DNA of 64,000 nt from Actinoallomurus bryophytorum (GCF_006716425.1 NZ_VFOZ01000001.1:868001-932000); one strand, 5' to 3'. Positions 12,077 to 21,215 are shown, counted from the first letter of the stretch. The notes: generated by a model from the letters alone, not told the origin. Program-made: numbers and translations.

Positions 12077-12598
12077 ATGAAACGAGACGACCTCCTCGAC
12101 GCCGCCGAGGCTCTGCTCTGCGAGCAGGGCACCCAGGCGCTCACCCTGTCCGCGGTGGCCGACCGCGCCGGGGTCAGCAAGGGTGGTCTGCTCTACCACT
12201 TCCACACCAAGGAAGCGCTGGTCAGAGGTCTCGTCGCACGGCTCGTGGAGGAGTTCGACGCGTTGATCGCGTCCTACGACTCGGGCGGCCCGGGGGCGTA
12301 CACACGCGCCTTCGTGGAGGCCAACCTGGCCGTCGTCATGGACCGTGACCAGTCACGGCTCCTGCGGCGATGGGCGACGGTGAGCGCGGCCGCGGCCGAT
12401 CCGGAGCTGCTCGCCCTGGTCCGCGAGGCCATGCACCGCTGGCATGACGTCGATCCGGCCGACGACCCTGATCCGGTCGCCGCACGGATGGCGCGGCTGG
12501 CCGCCGAGGGGCTCTGGGAGGTCGTCATACACGACCCCGGCCTCTACGACGAGGCGCAGCTCGAAGAGCTGCGCGAACGGCTGCTCGAACAGCTTTAG
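12077..12598 (+). CDS. TetR-family transcriptional regulator
   Basis: A 173-residue repressor. The N-terminal helix-turn-helix is clear: DLLDAAEALLCEQG, then LSAVADRAGVSKGGLLYHF at about residues 27-45, followed by TKEALVRGLV. The C-terminal ligand-binding region has several Arg/Trp-rich helices (RLLRRWATV) and ends in a glutamate-rich helix. The KGGLLYHFHTKEAL form marks a common subfamily paired with exporters. It is divergent from the cysteine desulfurase (210 bp) and 77 bp upstream of an MFS gene on the same strand, so control of that exporter plus itself through the palindrome at 12047 is the likely role. Confidence 0.92.
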   Translation: MKRDDLLDAAEALLCEQGTQALTLSAVADRAGVSKGGLLYHFHTKEALVRGLVARLVEEFDALIASYDSGGPGAYTRAFVEANLAVVMDRDQSRLLRRWATVSAAAADPELLALVREAMHRWHDVDPADDPDPVAARMARLAAEGLWEVVIHDPGLYDEAQLEELRERLLEQL

Positions 12599-12675
12599 CA
12601 GCCGATAGACGAACTGACGAGCCGGTGCCCAGCGGGCGCCGGTCGTTCCGTGCGCAATGCGAAAGAGGTGAAATC

Positions 12676-13875
12676 ATGACGTCTCGGGTCCTCTCCCGTG
12701 CACGCCTGGGCACCGTACTCACGTTCGCCCTGGCCGGCATGCTCTGCGGAATCTGGGTGTCGCGTACCCCGGCGCTCGCCGCGAGGTTCGGGCTGAGCGA
12801 CGGCTCTGTCGGCATCGCGATCCTCGTCTGGGGAATCGGTGCCATCATCGCGATGCAGGGGCTGCGGGGCGTCATCGCCCGGGCCGGCAGCCACGCGGTG
12901 CTGCGGATCGCGGCGCCGCTGACCGCACTCAGCCTGGCGCTCATCGGCCTGGCCCCGAACTGGCCGTTGCTGCTCGCCGCCGTCGCGGTGTTCGGCATGA
13001 CCTTCGGCCTGACCGACATCGGGATGAACGCGCAGGGCAGCGCTGTGGAACGTTCCTATGGCCGGCCGGTCATGAACGCGATGCACGCCGGATGGTCCGC
13101 GGGGGCCATCTCGGGCGGCCTGCTCGGTGTGCTCAGCGCCTCGGCCGGGCTGTCCTTCGGCCAGACCCTGTTCTGCGGCGGGCTGCTCGCCCTGCCCGCG
13201 ACTCTGGCGATCGGGCGTTGCTACATCCCCGACGGCCCCGTGTCCGCGGCGACCGGCGACCGCCGTACGAGGCTTCCGCTCGTGGTCTACATCGTCGGCG
13301 GGCTGGCGTTCGCCGCGTTCATGATGGAGGGCTCGATCGCCGACTGGAGCGGGCTGTACCTGAGCCGCGAGCTCGGCGCCGGCGAGGCGATCGGCGCCCT
13401 CGGCTACCCGATGTTCGAGGGCGCGATGCTGGCCGGACGGCTCGTGGGCGACCGGCTGCGCTCCCGTGTCGGCACCCGCCGGCTGATGACGTACGCCGGC
13501 CTGGGTACGGCCGGTGCGGTGGCCGTCGTCGTCCTGGCGCCGACGGCCGAGGTCGCGCTCGCCGGCTTCGTCCTCACCGGCCTGGCGATCTGTACGGTGA
13601 TCCCGACCACCATCTCGGTCGCCGGCACGATCGCGCCCGGCCGCTCGGCCGGCGCGGTCGCCCAGGTCGGCGCGATGGGGTACGGAGGCCTGGTACTCGG
13701 ACCCGTCGTGATCGGCTTCCTGGCGAACGTGTCGTCACTGCGCGTCGGGCTGGGCGTGGCCGCCGTACTCGGACTGCTCATCGCGGCCGGCGCCCGCTAC
13801 GTCCCGATGCGACGCCTGGTCGCCATCGCCGGCGAACGCGAGCACGAGCGTGAGGCCGTCAGCCTCGCCGCCTGA
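12676..13875 (+). CDS. MFS transporter (YbjJ-like)
   Basis: A 399-residue integral membrane protein with about twelve hydrophobic segments. The first half has LSDGSVGIAILVWGIGAI and GMTFGLTDIGMNAQG, followed by a Pro/Thr loop (PDGPVSAATGDRR) before the second half. The NAQG and HAGWSAGAISGG motifs match the YbjJ/FucP-related branch of MFS proteins rather than drug/H+ antiporters of the QacA type. AGAGGTG precedes the ATG at 12676. The substrate cannot be read from sequence; the adjacent TetR gene suggests an inducible exporter. A hairpin terminator follows at 13890. Confidence 0.88.
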   Translation: MTSRVLSRARLGTVLTFALAGMLCGIWVSRTPALAARFGLSDGSVGIAILVWGIGAIIAMQGLRGVIARAGSHAVLRIAAPLTALSLALIGLAPNWPLLLAAVAVFGMTFGLTDIGMNAQGSAVERSYGRPVMNAMHAGWSAGAISGGLLGVLSASAGLSFGQTLFCGGLLALPATLAIGRCYIPDGPVSAATGDRRTRLPLVVYIVGGLAFAAFMMEGSIADWSGLYLSRELGAGEAIGALGYPMFEGAMLAGRLVGDRLRSRVGTRRLMTYAGLGTAGAVAVVVLAPTAEVALAGFVLTGLAICTVIPTTISVAGTIAPGRSAGAVAQVGAMGYGGLVLGPVVIGFLANVSSLRVGLGVAAVLGLLIAAGARYVPMRRLVAIAGEREHEREAVSLAA

Positions 13876-13889
13876 TCGCGCCTTTCCAC

Positions 13890-13920
13890 GGACACCGGGG
13901 GCCGTTCGCCTCCGGTGTCC
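13890..13920 (+). terminator. Hairpin terminator after the MFS gene
   Basis: GGACACCGG pairs with CCGGTGTCC around a 13-base GC-rich loop, starting 15 bases after the MFS stop codon. There is no long T-run, as is common for GC-rich actinobacterial terminators. Confidence 0.6.
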
Positions 13921-13973
13921 TCTCATGTACGGGGTGGGGCGACACTGGTCCGACGGACGGCGACCGAGGAGTC

Positions 13974-14423
13974 ATGGTGGGCAACGCGATCGTGCTGGCC
14001 GACGGCGAGGGGCAGGTCTACAGCGCCCGCGGGAGCGAGCTGGTGTTCAAGGCCGGGCGGGCGACCACCGACGGCCGGTTCTCCTTCATGGACCGCACGC
14101 TCCCGCCGGGCGGGCGGCGGCCGCCCAAGCACGTGCACGTCGCGGCCTCCGAGGCGTTCTACGTCCTCGAGGGCGAGATCGAGTTCTGGCTCGACGACGC
14201 CACGACCCGGCAGGGAGCGGGCGCGTTCGTCCTCGTACCGGGCGGGGTCTCCCACAGCTTCGCGAACGCCGGGCCCGAGCCGGCCCGGCTGCTGATCCTG
14301 CACGCGCCCGCGATGGACGCCTACTTCGAGGAGCTGCACGAACTCTGGCTGGGCGACGAGCCGCCCGCACCGGAGACGGAGAAGGAGTTGATGCGACGCC
14401 ACGGCATGGTCACGGAGACCTGA
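13974..14423 (+). CDS. Cupin-domain protein
   Basis: A 149-residue single-domain cupin. Motif 1 is PPKHVHVAASEAFYVLEGEIEF, cited here as positions about 43-64, with His residues at the metal-binding positions and the conserved Glu. Motif 2 is FVLVPGGVSHSFANAGPEPARLL around residues 82-105, with Pro, Gly and His. Both metal-ligand sets look intact (His-x-His, Glu, His). The C-terminal 30 residues are a charged helix. It stands alone between two hairpins. Small cupins of this type bind small molecules or metals, and no substrate can be inferred. Confidence 0.85.
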   Translation: MVGNAIVLADGEGQVYSARGSELVFKAGRATTDGRFSFMDRTLPPGGRRPPKHVHVAASEAFYVLEGEIEFWLDDATTRQGAGAFVLVPGGVSHSFANAGPEPARLLILHAPAMDAYFEELHELWLGDEPPAPETEKELMRRHGMVTET

Positions 14424-14439
14424 GCGCCGGACGGCACCC

Positions 14440-14486
14440 GGACAAGGCAAGGACCCGGCGCCACCGGCCCGGGTCCTGCCCTGTCC
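14440..14486. terminator. Bidirectional hairpin terminator between cupin gene and etfA
   Basis: GGACAAGGCAAGGACCCGG (14440-14458) pairs with 14469-14486 over about 17 positions with one small imperfection, around a 10-base loop. The convergent genes on either side make a shared terminator likely. Confidence 0.75.
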
Positions 14487-14527
14487 GCGGCGGCGTTCCG
14501 GCCGGCGAGGACCGGGACGCCGCCCCG

Positions 14528-15478
14528 CTACTTGCGCTTCTTGATCTCTTCGGTGAGCTGCGGTGCCACCTGGAACAGGTCGCCCACCACTCCGTAGTCG
14601 ACCAGCTCGAAGATCGGCGCCTCGGAGTCCTTGTTGATGGCGACGATCGTCTTGGAGGTCTGCATGCCGGCCCGGTGCTGGATGGCCCCGGAGATGCCGA
14701 CCGCGACGTAGAGCTGCGGCGACACCGTCTTGCCGGTCTGGCCGACCTGGAAGCTGTGCGGGTACCAGCCGGCGTCGGTGGCGGCGCGCGAGGCGCCGAC
14801 CGCCGCGCCGAGTGAGTCCGCCAGGTCCTCGATGAGCTTGAAGTTGTCGGCTCCGCCGACACCACGGCCACCGGAGACCACGATCGCGGCCTCGGTGAGC
14901 TCGGGGCGCTCACCCTTCTCCTGGACGACCTTCTCGACCACGTGAGTGCCCTTGGCGGCGTCGGAGAGACTCACCGACACCTGCTCCTCCTCCGGCGTGG
15001 AAGGGGAGGCCTCGGGGGCGGTGGAGTTGGGCCGTACGGCGACGATAGGCGTGCCCTTCGACACCTTGGCGTGCGAGACGATCGCCCCACCGAAGATCGA
15101 GTGCTCGCCGACGAAGTCGTCCGCCAGACCGACCACGTCGGTCAGGACGCCAGAGTCGATCTTGACCGCGAGCCGGCCCGCGATCTCCTTGCCCTCACCG
15201 GTCGCGGGCACCAGCACCGCGGCGGGCGACTTGTCCGCCACGAGCTGTGCGAGCAGCTCCGCCTTCGGCGCGACGACGTAGGACGTCAGCTCCTCGTCGG
15301 CGGCGACGTACACCTTGGCGGCGCCGTACTCGGCCAGCTTGTCCTTGGCACCCTCATACCCCGGCCCGATCCAGACCGCGGCGGCCTCGCCGTGCGCCCT
15401 GGCCAGTGTCAGGAGCTCGAAGGTGACCTTCTTGACCTCCCCGTCGACATGGTCGACGAGGACGAGAATCTCAGCCAT
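14528..15478 (-). CDS. etfA: Electron transfer flavoprotein alpha subunit
   Basis: FAD-binding subunit (316 residues) of ETF, which collects electrons from acyl-CoA and other dehydrogenases and passes them to the quinone pool. The C-terminal FAD domain has [28 protein letters not shown] (about residues 229-248), [20 protein letters not shown] and [10 protein letters not shown], all family hallmarks. The N-terminus is [31 protein letters not shown] precedes the ATG. It follows etfB by 11 bp, so the two subunits are co-translated from one mRNA. Confidence 0.96.
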   Translation of the reverse strand: MAEILVLVDHVDGEVKKVTFELLTLARAHGEAAAVWIGPGYEGAKDKLAEYGAAKVYVAADEELTSYVVAPKAELLAQLVADKSPAAVLVPATGEGKEIAGRLAVKIDSGVLTDVVGLADDFVGEHSIFGGAIVSHAKVSKGTPIVAVRPNSTAPEASPSTPEEEQVSVSLSDAAKGTHVVEKVVQEKGERPELTEAAIVVSGGRGVGGADNFKLIEDLADSLGAAVGASRAATDAGWYPHSFQVGQTGKTVSPQLYVAVGISGAIQHRAGMQTSKTIVAINKDSEAPIFELVDYGVVGDLFQVAPQLTEEIKKRK

Positions 15479-15489
15479 TTCCCCGCCTC

Positions 15490-16269
15490 TCAGATGAACT
15501 TCTTCGACGCGAGGAACTCCGCGGCCTTCGAGCCGCCATCACCCTCGTCCTTGACGATCTGACCCTTTTCGCGCGGCGGCGCGTCGGCGAAGTCGACGAC
15601 CTCGGTGGAGGCTCCGGTGAGCCCGACCAGGGCGGCGTCGATCTCGGCGTCGGCGACGGCGAGCTTCTCGACGGGCTTCTTCTTCGCCGCCATGATCCCC
15701 TTGAACGAGGGGTAGCGGGGCTCGTTGATCTTCTCGACCACGCTCACGACGGCCGGGAGCGTCGCCTCGACGCGGTCGAAGCCGTAGTCGGTCAGGCGCT
15801 GGGCCTTGATCGAGGTCCCGTCGATCTCCACCTTGTTGGCGAGCGTCACCTGGGGGACTCCGAGCCGCTCGGACAGCATCGCGGCGAGCATGCCCGTACG
15901 CGCGTCGGTCGACTCCGAGCCCAGGATGACCAGGTCGAACCCGATCTTCTTCAGGACCTGGGTCAGCGCGTACGACGTCGACAGGGCGTCCGAGCCGACC
16001 AGCGCCTCATCCGACACGTGGACGGCCTTGTCGGCGCCCATCGCGAGGGCCTTGCGGATCGAGTCGGCGGCCTTCTCCGGCCCCATGGTCAGGACGGTCA
16101 CCTCTCCGCCCTGCGCCTCCTTGATCGTCAACGCCTCTTCGACGGCATACTCGTCGAGCTCGTTGATGACGCCGTCGGCGGCCTCACGGTCGAGGGTCTT
16201 GTCACCGGACTTCAGCTTCCGTTCGGTCGCCGTGTCGGGTACCTGCTTCACGCAGACGACGATGTTCAT
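15490..16269 (-). CDS. etfB: Electron transfer flavoprotein beta subunit
   Basis: Beta subunit (259 residues) of ETF, which binds AMP structurally and contacts the partner dehydrogenases. It starts MNIVVCVKQVPDTATERKL and has INELDEYAVEEALTIKE, VTVLTMGPEKAADSIRKALA, GSESTDARTGMLAAMLSERLG and the EPRYPSFKGIMAAKKKP region near the end. The ATG at 16269 is preferred over an upstream GTG (16293) because the family begins MNIVV(C/L)VKQ. It is the first gene of the etfB-etfA operon. An enoyl-CoA hydratase elsewhere in the window could belong to the same fatty-acid metabolism. Confidence 0.95.
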   Translation of the reverse strand: MNIVVCVKQVPDTATERKLKSGDKTLDREAADGVINELDEYAVEEALTIKEAQGGEVTVLTMGPEKAADSIRKALAMGADKAVHVSDEALVGSDALSTSYALTQVLKKIGFDLVILGSESTDARTGMLAAMLSERLGVPQVTLANKVEIDGTSIKAQRLTDYGFDRVEATLPAVVSVVEKINEPRYPSFKGIMAAKKKPVEKLAVADAEIDAALVGLTGASTEVVDFADAPPREKGQIVKDEGDGGSKAAEFLASKKFI

Positions 16270-16398
16270 TCCGTGTACGCCCTCCCTGCACACTTCATAA
16301 CGCGCCTCTCTCCGTCCCGCCTCGCCTGCGTAAAAGAACAGGCGCCGCCCGGTCGGGCCGGCGCGGGGTCATGCGTTCGCACCTAAGACTGCCAAACA

Positions 16399-16421
16399 CC
16401 CGAAGGACATTCGGCTTCGGG
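16399..16421 (-). terminator. Possible terminator after the kinase/membrane-protein operon
   Basis: CCCGAAG and CTTCGGG form a 7-bp stem around nine bases in the gap between the membrane gene at 16501 and etfB. On the minus strand it is followed by TGTTT. It could end the kinase operon or be a leader structure of etfB. Confidence 0.35.
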
Positions 16422-16500
16422 GGGCTCCGGCAGTTTGTACGCCCATGATGTTACCCGCGAGTAGCCACCCTGCAAAACCGCACGGGACGGGCGAGCGGGC

Positions 16501-17166
16501 TCAGGAGACGTGCTGGCGCACCGAGTGCTGGAAGTTGGAAAGCTCCTGCGCGATGGAGTTCTTCAGCTCGTACACCGGCGAGAACCTCGGCTGCAGCACG
16601 ATCGCGCCCGCCACCGCGGCCAGCGCGAGCACGCACAGCAGCACGCCCGCGACCGCGATCCGCCGCGGTTCGGCGGCGAGCGCCGTGAAGACACGGACCA
16701 GATGGCGGCGGGGCGTGCGTACGCCGGGAGCCGCCAGGACGACATACGCCGCCGCGCCCGCTCCCCACGCGGCGCCGACCAGCGGGGCGACCTGAACGTG
16801 GACCGCGGACACCGACATGATCAGCAGCGGCACGGCGACGGCGAACACCGCGGCGTACGGCAGGCTGACGAGAGTGCCGGCGGCGCCGCGTGCCAGGTCG
16901 AGCGGGGCGGTCAGCGGACCGGCCAGCACGCGCAGGAGGCCCTCGTCGCCGTGGCGGCGAGCGTGCAGCTCACCCGCCCGCAGGTAGGACGCGGCGGCCA
17001 GGGCGAGCAGGAGACCGAAAAAGGGCAGCACGACCGTGAAGCCCACCACGATCGCGATGACCAGGTAGGCGAAGAGGCGCGACCAGCCCTCGACCACGGC
17101 GTCGGCGTCCTGTTCGTCCGCCAGCCGCTGCCCGAGGGGGATCGCGTGTGTCTCGTCCGACGTCAT
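16501..17166 (-). CDS. Membrane protein homologous to the neighbouring kinases' membrane module
   Basis: A 221-residue protein with about five hydrophobic segments and no kinase domain. Its layout repeats the C-terminal half of the two upstream kinases: SYLRAG(E), a PRR(H/Q)LVR motif after a PGV/GPR turn, then an Ala/Val-rich last membrane helix and a short amphipathic tail (ELSNFQHSVRQHV). It matches LAGPRVMAPRRQLVRLLSALA in the kinase at 17236. The gap to that kinase is 69 bp, so co-transcription is likely. It probably forms a membrane complex with the kinases, which is inference. I know of no named family for it. Confidence 0.75.
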   Translation of the reverse strand: MTSDETHAIPLGQRLADEQDADAVVEGWSRLFAYLVIAIVVGFTVVLPFFGLLLALAAASYLRAGELHARRHGDEGLLRVLAGPLTAPLDLARGAAGTLVSLPYAAVFAVAVPLLIMSVSAVHVQVAPLVGAAWGAGAAAYVVLAAPGVRTPRRHLVRVFTALAAEPRRIAVAGVLLCVLALAAVAGAIVLQPRFSPVYELKNSIAQELSNFQHSVRQHVS

Positions 17167-17235
17167 CGCCAGGCAACATTACCGGCGCGAACGCCGTTCG
17201 GGGGTCATGCTGGACGGTGCTACGTAAAGGGCGGG

Positions 17236-18699
17236 TCAGCCCAGATCCCGGATCAGGTCCTCAGCGAGATCGGCCAGCCGGCCGAGAACCCGGTCCGGCG
17301 GCGGGAGCGGCCACCAGTACGGCGGGAGGACCCAGCCGGCGACGGCCGCGCCCACCGCGAGAGCGGCGATGAGGAGCCCGGCACGCGCGGTCGCCCGCCG
17401 GTCCCGTGCCAGCGCCGACAGGAGGCGTACGAGCTGGCGGCGCGGCGCCATCACCCGCGGGCCGGCCAGGATCATGTACGCGAAGACGACGGCGGTCCAC
17501 TTGGTGATGCCGCCGGACGCGACGGTGCCCTCCAGCTTCTCGCGGACGAACAGTGAGGTGCCCACCGCCGTCGCCGCCAACCCGGCGTACGTCACCGCCG
17601 GCACGAGCATGGCGGTGGAGCGGATCCGGCCGCCGCCCGTGGGTGCCAGCACCAGCTCGCCGGCGGTCCGCACCGGGACACGACGGTTGCGGACGGCCGA
17701 GTCGCCCGCACGCAGGTACCACCCGGCGGCGACGACCCCCGCGCCGCCGAGGAACGGGAGCACGGCGCAGGCCGCGGCGGCGCCCCCGATCGACACGTAG
17801 GCGAGCACCTTGTAGACCCGGAGCGACGGACGGCGCGCGGGAGCCGTACGGTCCGGGAGCGTCTCCTCCGCGGCGGCGGGGAGCACCGGAACCTCGGGGC
17901 CGGCCCCGCGCATCCGTTCCACGAGCCGCGGCGCGGACGGGCGGCGGGCCGGGTCGCGCTCGAGCGCCGCGCGCAGCAGGGGGTCGAGCCAGGGCGGCAC
18001 GCCGTCGAGGTCGGGACGGCCCGACGCGATACGGGCCAGCACCGACTCCAGCGAACCGGTGCCGAAGGGCGACCGGCCGATGGCCGCGAACGTCACGGTG
18101 GCCGCCCAGCCGTACACGTCCACCGCCGGTCCCGGCGTCGCCCCCTCGATGATCTCGGGTCCCATGTATCCGGGCGTCCCGACGACCTGCCCCAGGCGTG
18201 TGAGGCGGGTGGCGTCCACCGCGTGCGCGATGCCGAAGTCGATGACGACGGGGACTCCGCCGACGAGCATGACGTTGGTCGGCTTCAGGTCGCGGTGGAC
18301 GACGCCGGCACCGTGGATCGCCACCAGCGCCTCCGCCAGGCCGGCCGCCAGACGCCGCAGCGCCTCGCCGGAGAGCGGTCCACTGGCACGGACCGTGTCA
18401 TCCAGCGGGCTGCCCTTGATGAACCTCGTCACGACGTAGGGCCGCTCGGCGGACACGTCGGCGTCCAGCACCTCGGCGACGTACGGGCTGCGCACGCGCC
18501 GCATCGTGTCCACCTCGCGCGCCAGCCGGCGGCGGAAGTCGGCGTTCACGGCGAGCTCGGGCTTGAGCAGCTTGACCGCGACCTCATGGCCTCGATGGTC
18601 GAGCCCGCGGCGTACCACTCCCATGCCGCCCTCGCCGATGAACTCCAGCAGGCGGTACGGACCTGCGCGCTCCGTGTCGGAGCCCTCCACCGGCGTCAC
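17236..18699 (-). CDS. Serine/threonine protein kinase with C-terminal membrane module (kinase A)
   Basis: A 487-residue Hanks-type kinase. The glycine loop is IGEGGMGVV (21-29), with catalytic Lys43 (VAVK), HRDLKPTN (135-142), DFG (154-156) and GTPGYMGPE (174-182). The usual APE is changed to GPE, but the catalytic residues are all present. After a Pro-rich linker (about 270-300) come about four hydrophobic segments instead of the single helix plus PASTA repeats of PknB-type kinases. The GTG at 18699 is the likely start. The gap to kinase B is 15 bp, so they are in one operon. Confidence 0.93.
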   Translation of the reverse strand: MTPVEGSDTERAGPYRLLEFIGEGGMGVVRRGLDHRGHEVAVKLLKPELAVNADFRRRLAREVDTMRRVRSPYVAEVLDADVSAERPYVVTRFIKGSPLDDTVRASGPLSGEALRRLAAGLAEALVAIHGAGVVHRDLKPTNVMLVGGVPVVIDFGIAHAVDATRLTRLGQVVGTPGYMGPEIIEGATPGPAVDVYGWAATVTFAAIGRSPFGTGSLESVLARIASGRPDLDGVPPWLDPLLRAALERDPARRPSAPRLVERMRGAGPEVPVLPAAAEETLPDRTAPARRPSLRVYKVLAYVSIGGAAAACAVLPFLGGAGVVAAGWYLRAGDSAVRNRRVPVRTAGELVLAPTGGGRIRSTAMLVPAVTYAGLAATAVGTSLFVREKLEGTVASGGITKWTAVVFAYMILAGPRVMAPRRQLVRLLSALARDRRATARAGLLIAALAVGAAVAGWVLPPYWWPLPPPDRVLGRLADLAEDLIRDLG

Positions 18700-18714
18700 G
18701 GCACGTGTACGCGA

Positions 18715-20349
18715 TCAGTGCCCGAGCAACTGGCGGATCTGATGCCGCGTGTGAGCCAGATCGTGGTTGAACTGGGGAAAGTTGAAGGGCCGCAGTTCCG
18801 GGGTCTGGCTCAGCGAGAACGACACGAGAAAGAAGGTGAGCAGGGCGACGACGCCCACGACGATCAGCGCGCGGTCGCGCCGGGGCGCGACGGCGCCCCA
18901 GATGCGCGCGAGCTGAGCGCGGGCCGGCTGGCTGCCCGGCCCGAGGCACTGCACGATGATGAACGCCGCGGCGCTGAACGACAGGGCGCGCGCGGTCGTC
19001 ATCTCGCTCTTGGACGCCAGCGCGATGACCAGCACCACCAGGGCCGCGAAGATGCCGACCGGGCTGATCAGCGCCATCACGAGGCCCGCGCGGACCACCG
19101 AGAACGGCGACTTCACGATCACCCCGGCGACGTCGGCCGGACGTGGTCCACGCCGCGTGCGCTTGGAGGTGAGGGTCTGGTGCGCACGGTCGGCCACCCG
19201 CAGCAGCAGCAGGACGATCAGCACGATGATCACCGCGACCGACGGCACGACCATGGCCAGCCCCACCGCGCCGGCGAGGAGGATGAAGCTGAGAAGCCGG
19301 TAGAGGCCGTACGGCTTGGGCTCGTCGGGCTTCGGTCCCGCGTCGGGCGGCCGCTCACGCGACGCCGAGGGCGGAGGCGGCTGCGGGTACGGCCGGCGGC
19401 CGTACGGCGGCGGGGGCTGCTGGGGCGGAGGCGCCACCGGCGGCAGCTGACCGCGAAAGTCGCGCGGGTTCGCCATCGGCGGCGCGGCCACGGCCGTGAG
19501 CGGCTTGGTGTGCGGCGCCGAGGGCTTGTCGAACATCGTGGCCTCGACGTCGAGACGCGAGGCCAGGCCGATGAGCGCCTGGGCCGTCGGGCGTTCGGCC
19601 GGGTTGCGCGCCATCGCGGCGCGGACCAGCGGCATCATCGCCGCCGGCACACCGTCGAGGTCGGGCTTGCCCTCCATGATCTTGTAGAAGATCGACTCGA
19701 AGGTGCCCGAGCCGAAGGGCGCGCGGCCGGTCGCGGCGAAGGCGATGGTGCTGGCCCAGGAGTGCACGTCGGCAGGGGCGGCGGCGTCCTCGCCCTCGAT
19801 GATCTCCGGTGCGAGGTAGCCGGGGGTGCCGATGACCAGTCCGGTGGCGGTGAGCCGCGTCGCGTCGACGCCCTGCGCGATGCCGAAGTCGATGACGACC
19901 GGCTGCCCGTTGTCGAGGAACATGACGTTGCCGGGCTTGAGGTCACGATGGATGATCCCGGCCGCGTGGATCGCCGCGAGGGCGTCGGCCAGGCCGGTGG
20001 CCAGCCGTTGCAGCTCGACTCCGCGCAGCGCGCCACGGTCGCGCACGGTCTGCTCCAGCGTGCGCCCGGGGACGTACTGCGTCACGACATAGGGCGGCTC
20101 GGCCGTGACGTCGGCGTCGACGATCTCGGCCACGTGCGGGCTGTGCACCCGCCGCATCGAGTCGACCTCGCGCGCCAGCCGGCGCAGCGCGGTCTGGTCG
20201 GAGGCGACGCCGGGACGCAGCACCTTGACGGCCACCTGGCGCCCCTGGGCGTCGGTGGCCAGGTGCACGACCCCCATGCCGCCTTCCCCGATCTTCTCGA
20301 GCAAGCGGTAACGGCCGATCATCTGCCCGGACGTGTCTACCCCCTCCAT
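18715..20349 (-). CDS. Serine/threonine protein kinase with proline-rich linker and membrane module (kinase B)
   Basis: A 544-residue Hanks-type kinase with IGEGGMGVVHL, a VAVKVL lysine, HRDLKPGNVMF, DFGIAQ and GTPGYLAPE, all intact. The linker (about 300-350) is rich in Pro, Gln and Arg. Four or five hydrophobic segments follow, and the LGPGSQPARAQLAR turn resembles kinase A and the stand-alone membrane protein. The C-terminal tail (LRPFNFPQFNHDLAHTRHQI) is short and polar. The ATG at 20349 is chosen; an ATG 24 bases upstream has no ribosome-binding site. It is 15 bp upstream of kinase A. Confidence 0.93.
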   Translation of the reverse strand: MEGVDTSGQMIGRYRLLEKIGEGGMGVVHLATDAQGRQVAVKVLRPGVASDQTALRRLAREVDSMRRVHSPHVAEIVDADVTAEPPYVVTQYVPGRTLEQTVRDRGALRGVELQRLATGLADALAAIHAAGIIHRDLKPGNVMFLDNGQPVVIDFGIAQGVDATRLTATGLVIGTPGYLAPEIIEGEDAAAPADVHSWASTIAFAATGRAPFGSGTFESIFYKIMEGKPDLDGVPAAMMPLVRAAMARNPAERPTAQALIGLASRLDVEATMFDKPSAPHTKPLTAVAAPPMANPRDFRGQLPPVAPPPQQPPPPYGRRPYPQPPPPSASRERPPDAGPKPDEPKPYGLYRLLSFILLAGAVGLAMVVPSVAVIIVLIVLLLLRVADRAHQTLTSKRTRRGPRPADVAGVIVKSPFSVVRAGLVMALISPVGIFAALVVLVIALASKSEMTTARALSFSAAAFIIVQCLGPGSQPARAQLARIWGAVAPRRDRALIVVGVVALLTFFLVSFSLSQTPELRPFNFPQFNHDLAHTRHQIRQLLGH

Positions 20350-20405
20350 AGTTCCGCCACGATACCCGTGCATGTGGGGTCAAGCGGGTGCCAATCAGGA
20401 CAACG

Positions 20406-21215
20406 TCACGAAGCGCGCCTCGGTTCGCCCAGCGTAAGCCGGGCGGAGAGCCAGGCCGCGGAGGGCCGTGTCGCCGGGTCGCGTCGCAGTGCGAGCCGCA
20501 GCAGCGAGAGGACCGGTTCCGGGACACCGCCCAGGTCGGCGGCGCCGCTGAGTACGCGGAAGCACACTCCGTGCAGCGATCCGGCGCCGAACGGCGGGCG
20601 GCCGGTCGCGGCGAAGGCGACCGTCGCCGCCCACGAGAAGACATCGGACGCCTCGCTCGAGCGCCCGCCGTCGATGAGCTCGGGCGCGACGTAGCCGGGC
20701 GTGCCGGTCAGCATGCCGGGCTGGGTCACCTGCGCGGCGTGCGACTCCTGCGCGATGCCGAAGTCGATGATCTTCGGGGCGCCCGCGATGACCATCACGT
20801 TGCCCGGCTTGAGATCGCGGTGCAGCACGCCCGCCCCGTGGATCGCGGCGAGCCCCTGCGCGAAGCGCCCCGCGAACACGGTCAGCGCCTCTCCCCGCAT
20901 CGGGCCGAACCGCGCCGAGAGGTCGCGCAGCGGCACCCCGGGGACGTACTCGGTGACGATGAACGGCCGCTCCCCCGTCAGGCACGCGTCGAACGCCTCG
21001 GCGACGTACGGGCTGCGTACCCGTGCCATCGTGCGCGCCTCACGGGCCAGCCGGCGGCGGATGGCCGGGTCCCCCGCCAGCTCGCGGCGCGGTTCCTTCA
21101 CCGCGACGACGCGACCGAACGGATCCGACGCGCGGTAAACGACGGACGTGGCACCCTCCCCGACCGCCTCGAGCAGATCGTAGGAGCCCAGTGGCCGAAC
21201 CCCTATGCCGTTCAT
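20406..21215 (-). CDS. Soluble serine/threonine protein kinase (kinase C)
   Basis: A 269-residue kinase domain with nothing after it, so it lacks the membrane module of its two neighbours. The glycine loop is VGEGATSVVYRA, with Ala-Thr in place of Gly-Met; VAVKEPRRE, HRDLKPGNVMV, DFGIAQE and GTPGYVAPE follow and are intact. The start is the ATG at 21215 (MNGIGVRPLGSYDLL). It ends 56 bp upstream of kinase B, is on the same strand and is probably the first gene of the operon, with its promoter in the 51-bp divergent gap facing the DUF885 gene. Confidence 0.92.
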   Translation of the reverse strand: MNGIGVRPLGSYDLLEAVGEGATSVVYRASDPFGRVVAVKEPRRELAGDPAIRRRLAREARTMARVRSPYVAEAFDACLTGERPFIVTEYVPGVPLRDLSARFGPMRGEALTVFAGRFAQGLAAIHGAGVLHRDLKPGNVMVIAGAPKIIDFGIAQESHAAQVTQPGMLTGTPGYVAPELIDGGRSSEASDVFSWAATVAFAATGRPPFGAGSLHGVCFRVLSGAADLGGVPEPVLSLLRLALRRDPATRPSAAWLSARLTLGEPRRAS

